Positions 1 through 8,229 of a stretch of 64,000 nucleotides of DNA are shown one piece after another (the first letter of the stretch is position 1; every line of letters starts with the position of its first letter). Position numbers and translations under genes: made by a program. Origin of the DNA: Parasegetibacter sp. NRK P23 (GTDB lineage: Bacteria > Bacteroidota > Bacteroidia > Chitinophagales > Chitinophagaceae); assembly GCF_023721715.1 (NCBI RefSeq), contig NZ_JAMDLG010000001.1, positions 3,944,442-4,008,441 of the forward strand, given 5' to 3'. The notes under the pieces were generated by a model, which made no database searches, was not told the origin of the DNA, and worked only from the letters and a program-made list of their open reading frames with translations.

Positions 1-2
1 CC

Positions 3-212
3 TGTACTTTCGCAGGATGGGAAACATTGCAGGACAATAGTGTTCGCTGGGGCGCGCCACCATTGGGTGTAAAAAGCATGAGCGGAAAATACCTGGAGAA
101 CCTGCAAACCGAGCCCGACATTAAACTGATGAACGAGTACCAGCAGGTTGGAAAAGGGAAGGACCAGCAACTGGAAAGGGCCGTGGCCGAATTGATGAAA
201 GAACTCCATTAA
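3..212 (+). CDS. C-terminal fragment of a tricorn/S41-like peptidase (5' end outside window)
   Basis: The frame is open from the first bases of the window (C-T-F-A-G-W-E-T...) and runs to a TAA at 210-212, giving the last 69 residues of a longer protein. The segment RWGAPPLGVKSMSGKYLEN followed by QTEPDIKLMNEY and a closing GKDQQLERAVAELMKEL resembles the end of tricorn-type S41 peptidases, where an NxQTEPD motif precedes the C-terminal helix. That family degrades peptides, often after export. The catalytic part lies outside the window, so the family call rests on this tail alone. Its stop overlaps the stop of the convergent aspartyl protease gene by 3 bases. Confidence 0.6.
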   Translation, partial: CTFAGWETLQDNSVRWGAPPLGVKSMSGKYLENLQTEPDIKLMNEYQQVGKGKDQQLERAVAELMKELH

Positions 213-1405
213 CGCCTTCTGAGAATATTCCTGGGTTTGATGTACAGTTCCAGCACATTGCCGTCCCGCATCACGATCACCCTTATGCGTGAATTGGTTT
301 GTTGCAGCATGGTTTTATAGGTGAGAATATCTTTGTTGATCACATTTCCGACCCCTAAAATATAGTCGCCGGGCCTGAAGCCAGCCTTCTCGCCCGGCGA
401 TCCCGGTAATACGTCTACCACTTCAATTTTCTCATCGATGTAATAAATTCCAAGTCCGGTGTAAGAGTAGTCGAAGGCTTCTCTGAAATGCGTATTGGGT
501 GTGAGGTAGAATTCTCTACGGGGATAATTCAGGATCACGTTAAACCGGCGCAGCAGGTCGTTCCCCAGCAGTCCGCCCAGGAAAGGGTAGGAGGTGACAT
601 TGTATTCGTCATCAAAAACGTAAGCCGGTACGTTTTTAAACTTGTACGGTCCCAGTTTTACTTCTTTTACAGCGGTCAGTTCCATATTGATTTTTCCGCC
701 GAGTCCCTCTCCCTGGGTTAAAACACGTGGCCTTTTGCGTGAAATAAACATACTGTCGTCGGTGAATTCTTTGGAGAAAAGCATGCACAATCCCGCCCCG
801 GTATCGAAGTAATACCTGGCTAGAATGCTGTGTTCATCTTTCACCCGTACCTGCATGATAGGTAAACTGGTGATGAGCGGGCGGTACATGAAGCCGCCTT
901 TGGGATACCGGAAAATGCCGGGGGTATGGAAATCCATCCAGGAACTGTCGTAGTTGATGTTTACCACATACCTGCTGAGTACGCTGTAACCGATGATGCC
1001 ATCGATCTTGATGCCGTAAACACTGGTGAGCAGGTCATAGTCGTTGATGTGGAAATTCAGACTGTCCACGCTTAGTCCGGGAAGATGAAGCTTGTTGTTG
1101 TTCGCAAAACTTACTTTTTTGATGCCACCCAGGCCGCGTATGGTTCTTTCTGAAGGGGTAAGCGGGAGATTAAGTTTATGGTGCGTGGCAGAGTCGAGGG
1201 ATATGCCGCCACTGCCGGTATCCAGGATAAAATGCAGGCTGTCGGGGTGGTTGTTGATGGTGGCTTTCAGAATAACAATACCGCCGCTCAGTAACCTGAA
1301 CGGCACGCGGGCGATCTTGCGGGCAGGTGGGGGAACAAACTCTTCCTGCGCCTTTCCTTCCACCCACAACGCCAGCAGCACCAGTAAAAAGGCAAGCTTT
1401 TTCAT
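209..1405 (-). CDS. Secreted retropepsin-like aspartyl protease with C-terminal PDZ domain
   Basis: 398 residues. An N-terminal signal peptide (MKKLAFLLVLLALWVEGKAQ) points to export. Two D-T-G triads, DTGSG at 62-66 and DTGAG at 201-205, lie in pseudo-symmetric halves, as expected when one chain supplies both catalytic aspartates. Each half has the hydrophobic-hydrophobic-G motif (DGIIG near 135, LGGLLGNDLL near 277). Residues about 315-392 form a PDZ domain with the GSPGEKAGFRPGD substrate-groove signature. This architecture is common in Bacteroidota and presumably acts on envelope peptides; the substrate is not evident. Gene on the minus strand, convergent with the upstream peptidase fragment and divergent from mqnC. 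Confidence 0.85.
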   Translation of the reverse strand: MKKLAFLLVLLALWVEGKAQEEFVPPPARKIARVPFRLLSGGIVILKATINNHPDSLHFILDTGSGGISLDSATHHKLNLPLTPSERTIRGLGGIKKVSFANNNKLHLPGLSVDSLNFHINDYDLLTSVYGIKIDGIIGYSVLSRYVVNINYDSSWMDFHTPGIFRYPKGGFMYRPLITSLPIMQVRVKDEHSILARYYFDTGAGLCMLFSKEFTDDSMFISRKRPRVLTQGEGLGGKINMELTAVKEVKLGPYKFKNVPAYVFDDEYNVTSYPFLGGLLGNDLLRRFNVILNYPRREFYLTPNTHFREAFDYSYTGLGIYYIDEKIEVVDVLPGSPGEKAGFRPGDYILGVGNVINKDILTYKTMLQQTNSRIRVIVMRDGNVLELYIKPRNILRRR

Positions 1406-1453
1406 GTTCCTGAATATACATATTTCCCGCTACAATGGCAATTTTCAACGGAA

Positions 1454-1485
1454 TTGCGTCGGCTCATGCAACTGTGTTATTTTTG
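1454..1485 (+). promoter_or_regulatory. Promoter of mqnC (TTG-N21-TAttTTTG)
   Basis: TTG at 1454-1456 and TATTTTTG at 1478-1485, 21 bases apart, match the Bacteroidota housekeeping promoter. Transcription would begin around 1490, about 20 nt before the mqnC ATG at 1509. Confidence 0.6.
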
Positions 1486-1508
1486 TGCGGAAACAGAAAT
1501 TGAAACTG

Positions 1509-2633
1509 ATGAACCTGGCCGATCTATACCAAAAAGCACTGAACTTTGAATTTCTTTCCGTGGATGAAGGTGTGTTCCTGTTTGAGCAGGCGCCTTTAAC
1601 TGAACTGATGCTGGTGGCGGATGAACTGCGAAAGAAGCAGGTACCGCATGGGAAAGTGACCTGGATCATTGACCGGAACCTGAACACCACGAATGTGTGC
1701 GTGGCCAATTGTAAATTCTGTAATTTCTACCGGATACCCGGTCATGCCGAGGCCTACATCACCGATATTGAAACCTACAAACAAAAGATTGATGAGACCA
1801 TCCGCTATGGCGGCGAACAGCTTTTGTTGCAGGGGGGGCACCATCCGGAACTTGGACTGGCGTTCTACACCGATCTTTTCCGGCAGCTCAAGCAACTTTA
1901 TCCTAACGTAAAGCTGCATGCGCTTGGTCCGCCCGAAGTGGCCCATATCTGTAAACTGGAAAAAATGAGCCACCGCGAGGTACTCCTCGCCCTAAAAGAA
2001 TCGGGGCTGGATAGCCTGCCGGGTCCTGGCGCTGAAATACTCACCGACCGCGTTCGCCGCCTGATCTCCAAAGGAAAATGCGGTTCCCAGGAATGGCTCG
2101 ATATCATGCACGAGGCCCATAAACTGGACATCACCACTTCCGCCACCATGATGTTCGGTCATGTGGAAACGGTACGCGAAAGGTTCGAGCACCTGGAGAA
2201 AATCCGGGAAGTGCAATCAAGGAAGCCGGAACACGCGAAGGGTTTTATCGCCTTCATTCCCTGGACCTTCCAGGACGTGGACACCTTGCTGGCCCGCATC
2301 CGTGGCGTGCACAACCTTTCCACGCCGGAGGAATACATCCGCATGATCGCCATGAGCCGCATCATGCTGCCCAATGTGAAGAACATCCAGGCCTCCTGGC
2401 TCACCGTTGGAAAACAGACCGCACAAATCTGCCTGCAGGCGGGCGCTAACGATTTCGGCAGCATCATGATCGAAGAAAATGTGGTGTCCGCCGCCGGAGC
2501 GCCGCACAGGTTCACCAGCCGCAGTATCCAGGAAGCCATCCGGGAAGCGGGATTTGAGCCACAGTTGCGGAACCAGCAATATGAGTTCAGGGCCATCCCG
2601 GAAACAATGGAAGAGCAGGTGATCAATTATTAA
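1509..2633 (+). CDS. mqnC: Cyclic dehypoxanthinyl futalosine synthase (radical SAM), menaquinone biosynthesis
   Basis: 374 residues from the ATG at 1509. The frame is open further upstream, but that part reads through the promoter and the antisense of the neighbouring gene, so 1509 is preferred. The radical SAM cluster motif is C64-x3-C68-x2-C71 (CVANCKFC), followed by FYRIPGH and the QGGHHP segment typical of MqnC/CofH-type enzymes. MqnC cyclises dehypoxanthinyl futalosine in the futalosine route to menaquinone, the quinone that would feed the ActABCDEF complex encoded downstream. No other mqn gene is in the window. MqnE and CofH are relatives; length and context favour MqnC. Confidence 0.85.
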   Translation: MNLADLYQKALNFEFLSVDEGVFLFEQAPLTELMLVADELRKKQVPHGKVTWIIDRNLNTTNVCVANCKFCNFYRIPGHAEAYITDIETYKQKIDETIRYGGEQLLLQGGHHPELGLAFYTDLFRQLKQLYPNVKLHALGPPEVAHICKLEKMSHREVLLALKESGLDSLPGPGAEILTDRVRRLISKGKCGSQEWLDIMHEAHKLDITTSATMMFGHVETVRERFEHLEKIREVQSRKPEHAKGFIAFIPWTFQDVDTLLARIRGVHNLSTPEEYIRMIAMSRIMLPNVKNIQASWLTVGKQTAQICLQAGANDFGSIMIEENVVSAAGAPHRFTSRSIQEAIREAGFEPQLRNQQYEFRAIPETMEEQVINY

Positions 2634-2825
2634 TGAATAATTTGTTTGTTGAAAGCACCCATGTCGAAGGCAAAGAATGGGGTGCATAACTATTTTGCCT
2701 ATGCGAATTAAATTCTCTGGATGAATATTTTTCATGCTGCATATAATTCGTATTTTCCCGCTGGTCAGTCCATTTCCTATTAATAACCGGTGCTCCGTTC
2801 CCAAACCTTAAACCCGGATTGACCT

Positions 2826-5102
2826 ATGCGATTACTTATCCTTTGCACCCTCTTGTGCCTGCCTTTCTGCGCATTGACGCAGGATGAAAAATTACTGCTC
2901 GATCGGTATGAATCAGCCGTTACGGATTCTCAGAAAGTAGTATCCGCTTACGACCTGCTGTTGTTTTATTTTTCACGGCAACCTGAGAAGGCCAAACCAT
3001 ACGCGTTTAAAGCGGAGGAATACGGATTAAAATCAGGGAACGCTTTCCTCGAAGCGAAAGGGCATGAGTCCATGTTGATTTATTACCGCAGGCTTCAGGA
3101 TTATCCCAATATGGCCAAACGCTATCCGCTATGGCGGGAAGCCGCGTTGCGGTCGGGAAACAAAATCGTTATTTACGATGCTTTCCTCTCTTCCGCGAAC
3201 TTTTCCATTGACATGGAAATGTACCAGGCTGTGCTGCCATACCTCAATAAAGCCGCGGAGATGGCGGAAGAAACAGGGCATCCGCTGTTGAAAGCGCGCG
3301 TGTTGTATACAAGGGCAGGATACGTTTCTGCTCTGGGGGAACACGGAAAGGCGGTTGGGCTTTATGATGAAGCCATTGCCGCATTAGCGTATGCAAAGGA
3401 TTTTGAAAGGCTGGCCGATGCGAAATCTTTTAAAGCAGAATCCCTGCTAAGGTTATGGAAAATAAAAGAGGTTCCCGGGCTGCTTGAAGAAGCGCTCAAT
3501 TATTACGCCATTGTGGGTAAGCGTAGTAAGATGGCCTATTGTAAAGGATTGCTTGGGCAGGCCCATGCTTTTTCCGGAAATATGAAGCAGGCGGTAAGCA
3601 ATTACAAGGAGGCGGTGCAACTTTATGAAGCGATTCCTATGAAACTTCAGGCCGCTCAGTGTTATGTAGACCTGGCTGCATTCGCGCTTGCGCAACAAAA
3701 CGCCGTGGAAGGAGATCAATATCTTTCAACCCTTGAAAAACTATTGCCAAGCTTAGGGCAACCTGCACTAAATACTTTTGCGGCGATGCTGCGTGGTGTT
3801 TATTATACCGTTCTGAAGAAATTCGACCGGGCGGACTCCCTCTTCCAGGCCGTTTCAAGGGATGCCACAAAGTGGAAGCTGGCGCCTATTAAAGCGGAAA
3901 ATGACCTTTACTATGCTACGCTTATGCTGAAACAGGGCAAAAAGAGAACAGGAGATTCTTTATTCCTTTCCTATGCGGAAGGGGTTGCCGCAACACAGGA
4001 CCGTGGCGAGATTGAGGGTTCTCTTACTTTATTGAAGCAAAAAAATCCACAGTTTCCAGAACGGTACTGGACCTTGCTTAGAAAGCTGTACAGTAAAGGT
4101 GGGGTGGAACAAATTAAAAAGGAACTGCTTGTAAATGGCCGTGATACGCTCCCGCCATTGATTGATTCCCTTGCGGCCCAAAACCGGTTTTCCCTGAATA
4201 CCGTGGAACGGGATTCCTTAAACAGCATTGTATTCAACCGCCAGCTTCAGGAGCTGGAAACAAAGTACAGCATAAGGCAGGTGAACGACAGCCTGAGACA
4301 GGTTAAACTTGAAGTACAGAACGAACAATTGAAAAACAGCAGGAGAACCTGGCAGCTCATCTTTGCCATTTCAGGCCTCCTTTTGCTCGGCGCGTTACTG
4401 TGGAACAGAATAGCGAATGCCAGGAAGTTGAAGCTGAAAAACAATGAACTGGACCAGCAGAACAATGAACTGACCTTGCGCAACGAAACAATCAGCGCGC
4501 TTCGTATGGAGTTAAAGCACCGGATTGAAAATACCATTCAGGCCATCACTTCCTACGTCGAAATAAAAATGCTCACAAGAAACGATCATGTTTCCATCAG
4601 GCCCGTTTACTCCATGGTGAAGGCAATGGGAACGCTGCATAAAACATTATACGGGGAAATGACACTGGACCAACTGAACGTAAAACCTTTTCTGGAAGAG
4701 TTGTACCGGCAGGTGGAAAGCATATTCGCCCCTGAAATTCCGGTTACCCTGCATGTGAACGCGGATATGGCGCTGGATAAAGAACGTGCCCGGGCGCTTG
4801 CCGTCATCGTTTCCGAATTATGGACCAATAGTTTTAAATACGCGTTCGCCGGCAGGAACTCGGGAAAAATAGAAGTGAGCATTGTGCAGGCAGATGCGCA
4901 CAATTACAAACTTACGGTAACGGATGACGGTGTCGGGTTTGAACAGAGGGAGTCGGATGAGGGCCTCGGACTTATGTTGATAATGGGGCAGGTTAAATCA
5001 GGGCTTGGCGGCACCTGTACCATAAACGGAAAGAATGGAACCGTATTTGAAGCGGTATTTCCAGTACAGTTCAATAAATCAGATAATGTGAAGAAAACAT
5101 GA
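2826..5102 (+). CDS. TPR-containing membrane sensor histidine kinase (HisKA_2 type)
   Basis: 758 residues. A signal peptide (about 1-19) is followed by a long alpha-helical region with TPR-like repeats (about 80-400), a transmembrane helix near 508-526, a short coiled coil, and the kinase core. The phospho-acceptor is H565 in ELKHRIENTIQAI, which resembles the HRxxNNLQ box of HisKA_2 kinases. The ATPase domain shows SELWTNSFKYAF (N box), TDDGVGF (G1) and a GLGLMLI G2 region. The periplasmic TPR domain presumably senses a ligand or protein; the signal is unknown. The stop overlaps the next gene's ATG (ATGA), so kinase and regulator are translationally coupled. Confidence 0.85.
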   Translation: MRLLILCTLLCLPFCALTQDEKLLLDRYESAVTDSQKVVSAYDLLLFYFSRQPEKAKPYAFKAEEYGLKSGNAFLEAKGHESMLIYYRRLQDYPNMAKRYPLWREAALRSGNKIVIYDAFLSSANFSIDMEMYQAVLPYLNKAAEMAEETGHPLLKARVLYTRAGYVSALGEHGKAVGLYDEAIAALAYAKDFERLADAKSFKAESLLRLWKIKEVPGLLEEALNYYAIVGKRSKMAYCKGLLGQAHAFSGNMKQAVSNYKEAVQLYEAIPMKLQAAQCYVDLAAFALAQQNAVEGDQYLSTLEKLLPSLGQPALNTFAAMLRGVYYTVLKKFDRADSLFQAVSRDATKWKLAPIKAENDLYYATLMLKQGKKRTGDSLFLSYAEGVAATQDRGEIEGSLTLLKQKNPQFPERYWTLLRKLYSKGGVEQIKKELLVNGRDTLPPLIDSLAAQNRFSLNTVERDSLNSIVFNRQLQELETKYSIRQVNDSLRQVKLEVQNEQLKNSRRTWQLIFAISGLLLLGALLWNRIANARKLKLKNNELDQQNNELTLRNETISALRMELKHRIENTIQAITSYVEIKMLTRNDHVSIRPVYSMVKAMGTLHKTLYGEMTLDQLNVKPFLEELYRQVESIFAPEIPVTLHVNADMALDKERARALAVIVSELWTNSFKYAFAGRNSGKIEVSIVQADAHNYKLTVTDDGVGFEQRESDEGLGLMLIMGQVKSGLGGTCTINGKNGTVFEAVFPVQFNKSDNVKKT

Positions 5103-5965
5103 GCCATAAAAAGAAAGTCCTGATTGTTGAAGATGATTATTTTATTTACCTCGGTCTTCGTTTACAACTTGAAAACGCAGGGTTTCATGTGCTGGGTACC
5201 AAACACGAAGCCGTGGATACCTTTGAAAAAGCGGTGGCGCTCATTGAAAAGGACCCGCCACATTTCGCCATATTAGATATCGTTATTAATGGGGACAAAG
5301 ACGGACTTGATGTGGCCGAGTACATTTTTCAGGGCTACAATACGTTTATGTACGTGCTTACCAGCACAAAACAGGAAGAAGACCGCGACCGCGCCGCAAG
5401 ACTCTCGGTATTGGGCTGGAAGCCGAAAACAGAAAATGATCTTGGTCCGGAAGTTCATCGTATTCCCAAACCCTTGGATGCCGACGATCTTTGTGAAAGG
5501 TTATTGTTCGACCAAAAAAAAATGCCTGAACCTTTTCCATTGGTAAAAACCGGAGCGCTCTTTCTATCCCGCTATCGAAGGCTTATCAGAAAAGAAGAGT
5601 CGCTGGATACCATGTTGCAGCTTGATTTTCACCTGATGCTTCCATGGAACAAAATTTATGCGCTCCGCAGTTCCAATACTAAGGAATTGTCGCGCAGCAA
5701 CAAGCCCAAAGTGATGATACATATGGAAGACGGCAACGCGTATGAAATTACCAGGTCACTCGGTGATTTGTTAAGCCTTGCTCCTGCCTACCAGGTAAGG
5801 TTTAACAAATCAACGGTGTTCAATATGTACTATTTCCTGTTCCGCGACGCGGAGAAAGAACTGCTGTTCCACCGCGATGAAACCATGAAAGGGTCGGAGG
5901 AAGTAAGCGAGAACTATCAGGAGGAAGCCCGGAAAAGGCTCAGGCTTGTTTTCCACGGCTTCTGA
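5099..5965 (+). CDS. Response regulator with LytTR-like DNA-binding domain
   Basis: 288 residues. The N-terminal receiver has the acidic pair E11/D12-D13, phospho-acceptor D60 (AILDIVI), a conserved Thr (VLTSTKQ) and Lys (RIPKPL). The C-terminal part (about 175-265) contains KIYALRSSN, KVMIHMEDGNAYEI, a segment resembling the LytTR beta fold, and FNKSTVFNMYYF. It shares a 4-bp ATGA overlap with the kinase gene and is its cognate partner. LytTR regulators bind direct repeats upstream of target promoters; targets are not evident here. The LytTR core is divergent, so the DNA-binding call is less certain than the receiver call. Confidence 0.8.
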   Translation: MSHKKKVLIVEDDYFIYLGLRLQLENAGFHVLGTKHEAVDTFEKAVALIEKDPPHFAILDIVINGDKDGLDVAEYIFQGYNTFMYVLTSTKQEEDRDRAARLSVLGWKPKTENDLGPEVHRIPKPLDADDLCERLLFDQKKMPEPFPLVKTGALFLSRYRRLIRKEESLDTMLQLDFHLMLPWNKIYALRSSNTKELSRSNKPKVMIHMEDGNAYEITRSLGDLLSLAPAYQVRFNKSTVFNMYYFLFRDAEKELLFHRDETMKGSEEVSENYQEEARKRLRLVFHGF

Positions 5966-5986
5966 ATGATACTTCTGGAGGTGCTT

Positions 5987-6727
5987 TCAAAGCATACGCG
6001 TCACTTTCCGGTTCTTTTTGCGCATGGCGGTACCAATCGCATGAAGCAGGTTCCGGGTGTTTACGGGTACAAGCATCAGCACGCCGGTCTGGTGATTGTA
6101 TGCCGGGTTCATCCTTAAAAACTCCTGAATCAGTTTATTGGCGCTCTTCTCAAAACGTGATACCTGCTCAGGACTTTGCACCACACGGAAAGGCGTATTT
6201 ACCAATAAAGAATCCCGCACGTTTTCTTTCAATCCCATACGTTCAAGGATTTTGTTCTTCAACTCAAGCAGGAATGGCGGGGTGGTACCTTTTTCCCGAG
6301 GGTACGCGCGCGCGGAATATTCGTGTGTCATTCTGTATACGATGGGATTCAGGACAAAGTTCATCAATACGATTTCCGCGCCGGGATGGCTGAGTTTGAA
6401 CCTCAGAAAACCCATGAAAAATGTGGAGAGCGGAAGGTTCCTGCCCCGGTAACGGTCTTGCAGGCCGAGGGCCACACGTGCCACATAAACATTTTTCTTG
6501 TTCACCAGGAAAGGGTAAAAACCCGCGAAACAAAAGCCGACGGCCTTATCGCCATCATATACCAGTAAAAGGAAAATATCACAGGGGCACATTTTAAAGA
6601 GATAAGATTGAAATTCTGCTCTGGTGAGGGCGGGATTGAGGATTTCTTTAAAAAGCTGGAAAAGATTTTCCTGAATTTCCGGATCGGCGTTCAATTGGAA
6701 AAGACAATACTTTCTGTACGTAAGCAT
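5987..6727 (-). CDS. Conserved hypothetical protein, GNAT-like acyltransferase fold
   Basis: 246 residues, no signal peptide. Residues about 55-100 (VGFCFAGFYPFLVNKKNVYVARVALGL then QDRYRGRNLPLSTFF) resemble GNAT motif A, in which a V-x-x-x-x-R-G-x-G/A loop binds acyl-CoA pyrophosphate; here the loop is QDRYRGRN. The basic C-terminus (RKKNRKVTRML) is unusual. No specific family is recognised. It is convergent with the response regulator gene and has no operon partner. A role in acylating a metabolite or lipid is possible but not shown. Confidence 0.65.
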   Translation of the reverse strand: MLTYRKYCLFQLNADPEIQENLFQLFKEILNPALTRAEFQSYLFKMCPCDIFLLLVYDGDKAVGFCFAGFYPFLVNKKNVYVARVALGLQDRYRGRNLPLSTFFMGFLRFKLSHPGAEIVLMNFVLNPIVYRMTHEYSARAYPREKGTTPPFLLELKNKILERMGLKENVRDSLLVNTPFRVVQSPEQVSRFEKSANKLIQEFLRMNPAYNHQTGVLMLVPVNTRNLLHAIGTAMRKKNRKVTRML

Positions 6728-7061
6728 AACATGCCCGTTTAAAATGAAGGAGTATGTATGCCGCTTCCGGAAGCAGGCCGTGAACCGGAGGTACTTCCTC
6801 CACGATCACGGCAGTAAAGTTCAGGAGTAGAACCTGTGAAGCCGGTTGTGGGGGATGAAACCGGGAAAAAGGCAAAAAAAGGACCAGACTAGCCGGCCCC
6901 TGGGGGATGAAATTTTTTCAGACCTCTAAGGATCAGGTAGCAGGTACTATGGCTATTTAAGTGGGCAGGTAAAAGATTGTTGAAACTATGTGAGGCTTGC
7001 GCCTAAAAGTATAATGTGTTTTTGGGCGGATTTGTCACCGTTGGCCGGACAAAGCTAAATA
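6728..7061. other. Intergenic region, 334 bp
   Basis: No convincing coding potential on either strand. A TAgcTTTG-like box reads leftward at about 7044-7051 and could serve the 246-residue gene with a long leader, but no -33 TTTG stands at 19-22 bp. A short inverted repeat (GGAGG/CCTCC) lies near 6788. Nothing else recognised. Confidence 0.4.
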
Positions 7062-7877
7062 CTACAATAATCCGTCGCGACGCATGTATATGGCGGCTTC
7101 CAGGGCATTGCTGAAATTTTGTTGAAAGAACTTTCTCGATTTTTGCAGGAACCTTCTGCAGTATGTGTCAACGGTATTTACGGTAACCCCAAATTCTTTG
7201 GCGATCGCGGCCTGCGTGATGCCCGGTTCGTAGGCCAGCTTTCGTGCCGTATGGAACTCGTTGGTAGAGAAGATTTTCAAAGCCATAAAATGTTCCATCA
7301 TCTGCTGCATCATTTGTCCGCCGCGCGTCACTTCGAGGTCGCCTTTTTCTGTAAAAAAGGTAGGGCTTAATGGCTCTCCGTTGTAATCGCCTACGATGGT
7401 GAACTCATCCAGGTAGCTGAGCAGACGGTTGTTCTTATCATATTGAAAAACCGAAGCGGTCTTTTTTACCAGCAGGTAATGCCCACGGTAATGCTTCAGC
7501 GCTATCAGACTGGAATACCGTTGTACCATGAAGTTCAAAACAAATTTTCCGGTACAAAGTGTATTGTACAATTGAATGGATAACGCGAGCAGGGATTGTT
7601 GCTTACCTGGATGAACGAGGTTCCAGTAGTTTTTCAGGGAGAACTGGCTGTCGGGATACCCGAGCCAGCGCAATACACCGTGGCATTCCTTGATCTCAAA
7701 GTCCTGAAGGTCTACTGTGAAGAAGAAGCGTTCGCTCCCGAGCGTTTCTTTTAATAGATTAACTTCTTTTTCCTGTTCGGCCCGGGAAACAACGCCTTGC
7801 AAAGGTTCCCCCGGGAATAAGGATCGTACGTGCTGCTGCAGATGGTCGAAAGCCAACAATTGAAAATGACCGGACAT
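7062..7877 (-). CDS. Transcriptional regulator with PAS-like sensor and LuxR-type helix-turn-helix
   Basis: 271 residues. The N-terminal two thirds contain a PAS-like region (about 45-165: FFFTVDLQDFEIKECHGVLR, WLGYPDSQF, a later HYRGHYLLVKKTA strand pair). The C-terminal 65 residues carry a helix-turn-helix of LuxR/GerE type: REF-like start FSTNEFHTARKLA, then TQAAIAKEFGVTVNTVDTYC, RRFLQKSRKFF. PAS-LuxR regulators of this size are frequent in Bacteroidota as single-gene regulators. Ligand and targets are unknown. It faces away from the fused E1 gene across a 352-bp gap and could regulate either neighbour. Confidence 0.75.
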   Translation of the reverse strand: MSGHFQLLAFDHLQQHVRSLFPGEPLQGVVSRAEQEKEVNLLKETLGSERFFFTVDLQDFEIKECHGVLRWLGYPDSQFSLKNYWNLVHPGKQQSLLALSIQLYNTLCTGKFVLNFMVQRYSSLIALKHYRGHYLLVKKTASVFQYDKNNRLLSYLDEFTIVGDYNGEPLSPTFFTEKGDLEVTRGGQMMQQMMEHFMALKIFSTNEFHTARKLAYEPGITQAAIAKEFGVTVNTVDTYCRRFLQKSRKFFQQNFSNALEAAIYMRRDGLL

Positions 7878-8229
7878 GGTTTAAGGTTATGAGTCGAACA
7901 CGAATATAATGATATCTTATAAAAGATGAATACGTGCTGAAGGGGCTTGTGCCGTTATATTTGATACACCTATTCAATTCTTATATTAAAACACCTGTTC
8001 AGTTCACACGGTACTTTTATCGTTCCCCTCCATACTTTATCGCCGTTCCGGGCAACATAGTCGTAACCCAGGCCTGGAACCAGTCCGAAAACAGCTTCTG
8101 TGCTTTCGTCAACTGTGCATGGATCCGGGAGGACAAATCTACTTTCCCGCTTGTCTGAGTATTGTCCCCCCTCCGTGTACAAACGCGGTTTCTGTTCTTC
8201 TTTCTATCTTCACGCCAAATCTTGCCGTT
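7878..8229. other. Intergenic region between divergent regulator and E1 gene, 352 bp
   Basis: AT-rich near 7900-8000, then mixed composition. It must hold both divergent promoters, but neither matches the full Bacteroidota consensus; TATCTTCA at about 8205-8212 is the best candidate for the E1 gene. A 70-codon minus-strand frame (7970-8182) is open but has no supporting signal. Confidence 0.4.

Noticed and set aside
1092..1508. N-terminal extension of mqnC
   Set aside because: The extra 139 codons are antisense to the aspartyl protease and pass through the mqnC promoter; the conserved protein begins at 1509.
7970..8182. 70-codon minus frame in the gap before the fused E1 gene
   Set aside because: The translation looks somewhat protein-like (GYDYVARNGDKVW) but has no recognisable domain or start signal, so it is left as intergenic.
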